Source of the DNA: Cristatella mucedo
Lineage: Eukaryota > Bryozoa > Phylactolaemata > Cristatellidae
Length of the DNA stretch: 64,000 nucleotides
NCBI GenBank assembly: GCA_009760855.2
Contig: WPIO01000006.1
Coordinates: 9,223,001 to 9,287,000, forward strand
Reading direction: 5' to 3'
The notes under the pieces were generated by a model. That model had not been told where the DNA came from. It worked only from the letters and a program-made list of their open reading frames with translations, and did no database searches. The position numbers and the translations under genes were made by a program. This document shows positions 60,003 to 64,000 of the stretch, one piece after another (the first letter of the stretch is position 1; each line of letters begins with the position of its first letter).

Positions 60003-60082
60003 CTCCCTCCTCCTCCTCTCCTTCCGTCTGCCCCTTCTCCTCTTCCTCCTCCTCCTAGTTCTCCTCCTCCTCCTCCTCCTCC

Positions 60083-60114
<32 letters not shown>

Positions 60115-60131
60115 CTCACCCTCTCTCTCCT
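60003..60131. repeat. (CTC)n polypyrimidine tract
   Basis: TCC/CTC repeats of about 130 bp; frames of poly-Leu, poly-Pro or antisense poly-Glu are artefacts of it. Confidence 0.97.
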
Positions 60132-60149
60132 CACTTCTCTTCTTAAGCT

Positions 60150-61230
60150 CTTCTCTTTTCATGAAAGGAGAGCTGGGGTTCACATAACAATCATCCATCA
60201 TAAGCTGTACTAATGATACCCAGGTAAAGATGCTGCAACGCCTCAAAAACAGCTGCTACTTCTGCTGTGGCCGAATTGAGGCAAATGCTCTGCTGACGAA
60301 TAGACGCTCATTATCTTTGGTCTGCTTGGCACGGCTAGTGGTACGGCAGCAGCAGTAGAACAACAGGCACAGTGGTCAGCATTCGTCAAGACCGCTGCAT
60401 CGGCTGAGTGGGGTGGCAGCAACGGCCGTTGCCAGTAGATAATATGCATGTGCTAACCAGACCACTCTCACTGGACACACAAGCGGCGAATACCTCAAGT
60501 CTAAAGCAAATTGTTCCTCCGATGAAGCCTGCGAGGTCACCTTTGCCACCTTAGTACTCAACTGCCAACCAGCCAAAGGTGTTGACAAACCCAATGACAG
60601 ACTTTCAGGCTATGCACTGCTTGCGAATAAGCGCAACGATTGCCATTGAAACGGTCAGTTATGAATCATTGGCTTGCATCAAGCACGGTAGAGTGGCATT
60701 TACATCTACCTCTAGACCATGCTTGCATAAGCATGCCACAGCTCGCATGCAGGATGCCTGCTTTCTGCTGGGTGGAGATCCCCAGAGTTTGCACACCAGT
60801 GCTGATGCCATGTCTTCCTTAGTGTTAACACTACGTGCTGAAAGTGTCTGCGTGAACCACAACCTTCATTCGAGGTTTCTTACGAGATTAACGAGTAACC
60901 TTTCTGATTTCTCACCTTCGCACCATGCTGATGTGAAAAAGTGATTCTCGTGATGAGAACTGCATAGCATAAGTCACGGTTTTTTGCCAGCAGATTCAAC
61001 CTGGAGTCAGAGTCTGCTGAAGGACTGCAAAAGCTGTACTCCAAGGCTGCGGTTTATTCTGCTGCACCTACCGCAGAGTGGTCCGGCTTGTTATACCCGG
61101 GACGCCTGTCGCCGTCTCAAAATTCATAAAAACTTATCAACAAGCACCGGTTGCAGAGACCCCAAATTGATCACCTCATTTTTTATTCTTCCACATTGCC
61201 GGCATTTGCGACATTCATTTCCAGAGCCGA
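60150..61230. other. Unassigned
   Basis: A plus frame at 60579-60944 and minus frames are open but carry no motif or convincing splice borders. Confidence 0.35.
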
Positions 61231-61234
61231 TTTA

Positions 61235-61362
61235 TTTTCTCTTGGGTGCTTGTGCTTGCATTTCACGACCCAGGTCATGTGTCCAAGTCCTGCAGTAGAC
61301 GACTCGTTGTTGCCCACGGTAAGTGCTGCGATAGCTGCTTGCGTCTTCTGCCAATAAAAAAA
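61235..61362 (+). mobile_element. SINE A, old copy
   Basis: TGGGTGCTTGTGCTTGCATTTCACGACCCAGGTCATGTGTCCAAGTCCTGCAG and AGTGCTGCGATAGCTGCTTGCGTCTTCTGCCAATAAAAAAA. The B box is mutated. Confidence 0.6.
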
Positions 61363-61696
61363 TGAGAGAGATGAATCAGCTGACATACCAGTTTAATGTA
61401 TTCTTATAATTACTTTCAATAACCCACTTCAAGGTAATCAAAAAAGTCTTGCATATTACGGCTTCTTTTATGACTCGCCAACATCAGAAGCAATGTAAAT
61501 TCTTAAATTGAAGAAAAGATCAGCTGAATCGACAGCCTGAAGTATATAGATAGTGGCAGAAAAAACCTTACCTGCGCTCTTCCATGCTTACTGTTTAATC
61601 GATCACATCGGTTGATCGTCAATCTATTGTTTAGGGTTCAATAGATGGCCATGTTAAAAAATCTAAGCGGCTCGAGTAAAAAAATGGGTAGCTGAT

Positions 61697-61828
61697 TAAA
61701 CAGCCTCATTTTTAAATCGGTAGAGGAGTCTTAACGGCAATCATCCCAGCTTGCAGTGAGCAACAAAGGATCATCCACAACAGGACTCGAACCCACGATC
61801 TGGGTCGTGAAGAGTGCATCACGCTTAA
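61697..61828 (-). mobile_element. SINE A, antisense
   Basis: AACAGCCTCATTTTTAAATCGGTAGAGGAGTC, AAAGGATCATCCACAACAGGACTCGAACCCACGATCTGGGTCGTGAAGAG. The B box reads GGGTTCGAGTCC when inverted. Confidence 0.82.
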
Positions 61829-61899
61829 GACATCCATACAAATGCACACAAGAAGACAATTCAGGGCTGCTGATCTTTAGGACCCTGGTTAGTAGCGAG

Positions 61900-62720
61900 T
61901 ACCGAATCATTCACGGGTAAGCGAGCGAAGCACTCAGGAGAAAAGACAAGCCCTGCAAGACCCAAGGAAAGCTGAGCGTGGAAAAAATGTGTCGGCAACT
62001 GAGACTTGGATGACTTTGAGTCATTTAAAACGGTGAAAGAACCCGGATGCGATCTCTAGATCTTTGGTGCAGACAAACTGAAAGCCCGATTAGCAGAAGA
62101 TTTAAATGTAGAGCTATTACTAGTGAGATGACTGGACGCCAATGAGTGGGTGGTTTGAGAGGCGCTGGAGGAGCAAGAAGGCTAGATTGGTTGGCTCGCC
62201 CAAGCGTGGTGTGACCTGTAGGCCAGAAAGAGCATCTTGAAGACGATTCTATGCTGAACAGTGAGCCCAGAAAGATGAGACATATTGTTATATAGGCGTG
62301 ATGCCATGAACACAGTGCTACCTGTCTTTAGCTTTCTTAGTTCTGCCTATACATGACCTAATTTTGGAGACCATCTTCAGTTGAAAGTAGTCCAAATTGA
62401 CAACAGAAGTACTGTGCTCATACAATGTCGAGTCGTTTTGGAGCACCGTGTATAGATTAAGGACGGACGTCGCGTAATCAATACTAGACTATCCTTTCGT
62501 GAGGGTGATGTTTTTTTAACTTAACGATGACAATAGGCAATCTTGCCGCTAAGATTCGAGAAGTTAGTGGCTATCCAAGTGCAACAGTCGTCGTCGGCGA
62601 AGGTTTCAAGGGAATTCAGAGAGTCAAGCGCAGAGCAAGGCTACGAAGGGCCGAAAGTGACGTAGAGCTGATTGTCATCGGCGAAGAAAGGAAAGCCAAT
62701 ATTGCATTCTGCTTTGCCTT
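61900..62720 (-). mobile_element. L2-like LINE RT fragment, antisense, old
   Basis: Minus-strand pieces resemble ISFADDNQLYVTF (FADD active site near 62680) and DDCCTWIATNFSNLSGKIAY near 62530-62600. The 3' part back to 61900 is degraded. Confidence 0.55.
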
Positions 62721-63004
62721 CGTTGAGAGAGAGAGAGAGAGAGAGTTTGTTCGTGTGCTAGCGCATAGCTTGACTACAGATTTCTTTCTGGTCTGCAGCA
62801 GCTAGTGTTTGATAAAGAACAGCAGTGATTTATTCTCGCAGTCTCATTGATGATCAGTATACAGCGACGTTGTTGGGGCTCATCTACAACAATCGGCGAG
62901 TACCCGATTTTTACTCGGTGTCTACTAGAGCTGTAAGGAGTGTCACGAGAGTCGCAAGCTGATTCGCTGCAGTACTGGTTAAACCTACATAATTAGCTCT
63001 TTCA

Positions 63005-63310
63005 CCAAACCAGGTTCGGTCTATGGCCAGCCTTAACTGTTACGGTTTGACAAAATATATATTGGTGAAAGCGCTCAAAGCTGAACTCGATTGACGTCAG
63101 ACCATTTTCTATTTCGGTGCACCGTTGGTGCGTCGGAGTAATGGTACCAAGTTATGGCGTTGTACTGCACCCAAGCCACATGGCATTGCATGCACAGACA
63201 GCATACCGTCCTTAGAACGATCGGAGATTCGAATAATTGGGGCTTTCCCACTGTTTCTTTTACAGCATCGTAAGCTTTGCTCTGAGCTGCACCCCACCAC
63301 ACCACAACGG
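63005..63310 (-). mobile_element. Ty3/gypsy-type RT/RNase H remnant
   Basis: In shifting minus frames: QSKAYDAVKETVGKPQLFES (the family's F..VK.L...P.L), SVHAMPCGLGAVQRHN (like DAS..GLGAVL.Q, RNase H start) and FERFHQYIFCQTVTVKAGHR (like KFHQYLYG..F.V.TDHKPL). Stops and shifts between these show decay. No LTR was identified. Confidence 0.7.
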
Positions 63311-64000
63311 GGTATCTGGTTACATTAGGTGCTGTAGAGTGGTTGATGTATATATGAGAGCCTCGGGCGAAACGTAGCCAGATGGTTTACTTTGGCCACA
63401 ATCTGGACTATTTTATAGTTATTTGGGTAGGTCAACTCATTTTATAAATAAACCTTCACCGGATCTAGCCTAATGCATTGAGAACTGAGAACATGCTCAA
63501 GGTGTAGCAGTTTGGTCTATTGAAACCTGCATTTCTCGCAGTTTAGTTCTCAAAGACTTTGTATAACTTGTCTAAATCTCATATCTTGCTTTTCCGAGAT
63601 AGAGCCCGATACTAGTTCGTCATAACTGAATTAATGCACGCAAATAATTTGGGCAGTGCTGTTTGCTGTTATCACCGGTAGTATTTTGGGAGCCTAAGAT
63701 ATCCAGAGAGGCATTTTAGGAAAGCGGTTGCTACCAAAAAATTTAGCTATGGCTGTAAGCAGACTGACAGGCTTGTCGACAGCTACTTGTAGAAAGATTG
63801 ACCAGGACTCTGCAGTGAGGGTATTGACCATTAGATTCCGATCCTCGTTGATTAGTGAATCGTTTTGCCGGTATGTCGGGGGCTACTCTTTTTCTCACAG
63901 CGTAGCCTTTTCTTGAGCACTCGATCCCATGCAGACACTGAGCTTGTCATTGCAGGGATCTGTAAGCAGCACCATCCACTTGGCTTACCCAATCAGTTGC
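63311..64000. other. No feature seen
   Basis: May include more of the decayed LTR element, but nothing specific was recognised. Confidence 0.35.

Overview
This window is animal genomic DNA with the architecture of a large, repeat-rich metazoan genome: exons are short and far apart, introns reach about 11 kb, dinucleotide microsatellites run from 50 to more than 200 bp, and there are many 5'-truncated copies of L2-clade LINEs plus tRNA-derived SINEs. Nothing seen narrows the organism further than an animal, more likely an invertebrate or fish-like genome than a mammal.

The one confidently recognised cellular gene lies on the minus strand between about 27.9 kb and 2.9 kb. Seven exons (26540-26598, 24620-24724, 23602-23725, 19449-19565, 16486-16593, 5458-5534, 2944-3055) join in phase at every junction. 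They encode about 234 contiguous residues of a type II inositol polyphosphate 5-phosphatase of the INPP5B/OCRL family. The family landmarks appear in order: [56 protein letters not shown], and WMGDLNYRL. A probable eighth exon (27850-27948) supplies the helical lead-in. The rest of the catalytic domain (the PAWCDRIL part), ASH and RhoGAP-like regions are not in positions 1-2943 and should lie beyond the left edge. Three unassigned exon-like segments with splice signals (30284-30432, 30631-30849, 33908-33962) lie upstream on the same strand.

Most other interpretable sequence is mobile. One L2-clade LINE family (family A, (ATT)n tail) has more than a dozen copies; the longest is 9180-11925 and the best-preserved reading frames are at 1501-2397 and 52926-53681. 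A second, older L2-like lineage (family B) ends in (ACATT)n and occurs at 6180-7802, 39090-40440, 41931-42480, 44853-45190, 47275-47575 and 59470-59776. Two tRNA-like SINE families are present: SINE A (ten copies, full tRNA-like B box) and SINE B (six copies), whose 3' end copies the hairpin-bearing tail of LINE family A. Remnants of a Tc1/mariner transposase (35715-35975) and a Ty3/gypsy-type RT/RNase H (63005-63310) are also present.

Region by region: 1-3 kb holds microsatellite and LINE copies; 3-28 kb is the phosphatase gene with LINEs and SINEs in its introns and a CpG-rich block at 20.1-22.1 kb; 28-35 kb holds LINE and SINE copies and orphan exon-like segments; 35-47 kb is a graveyard of Tc1, SINE and LINE B pieces with local duplications; 47.8-48.6 kb is an unidentified coding-like stretch; 50-59 kb is dense LINE sequence with a lectin-like fragment at 54.2 kb; 59-64 kb holds old LINE, SINE and gypsy debris.
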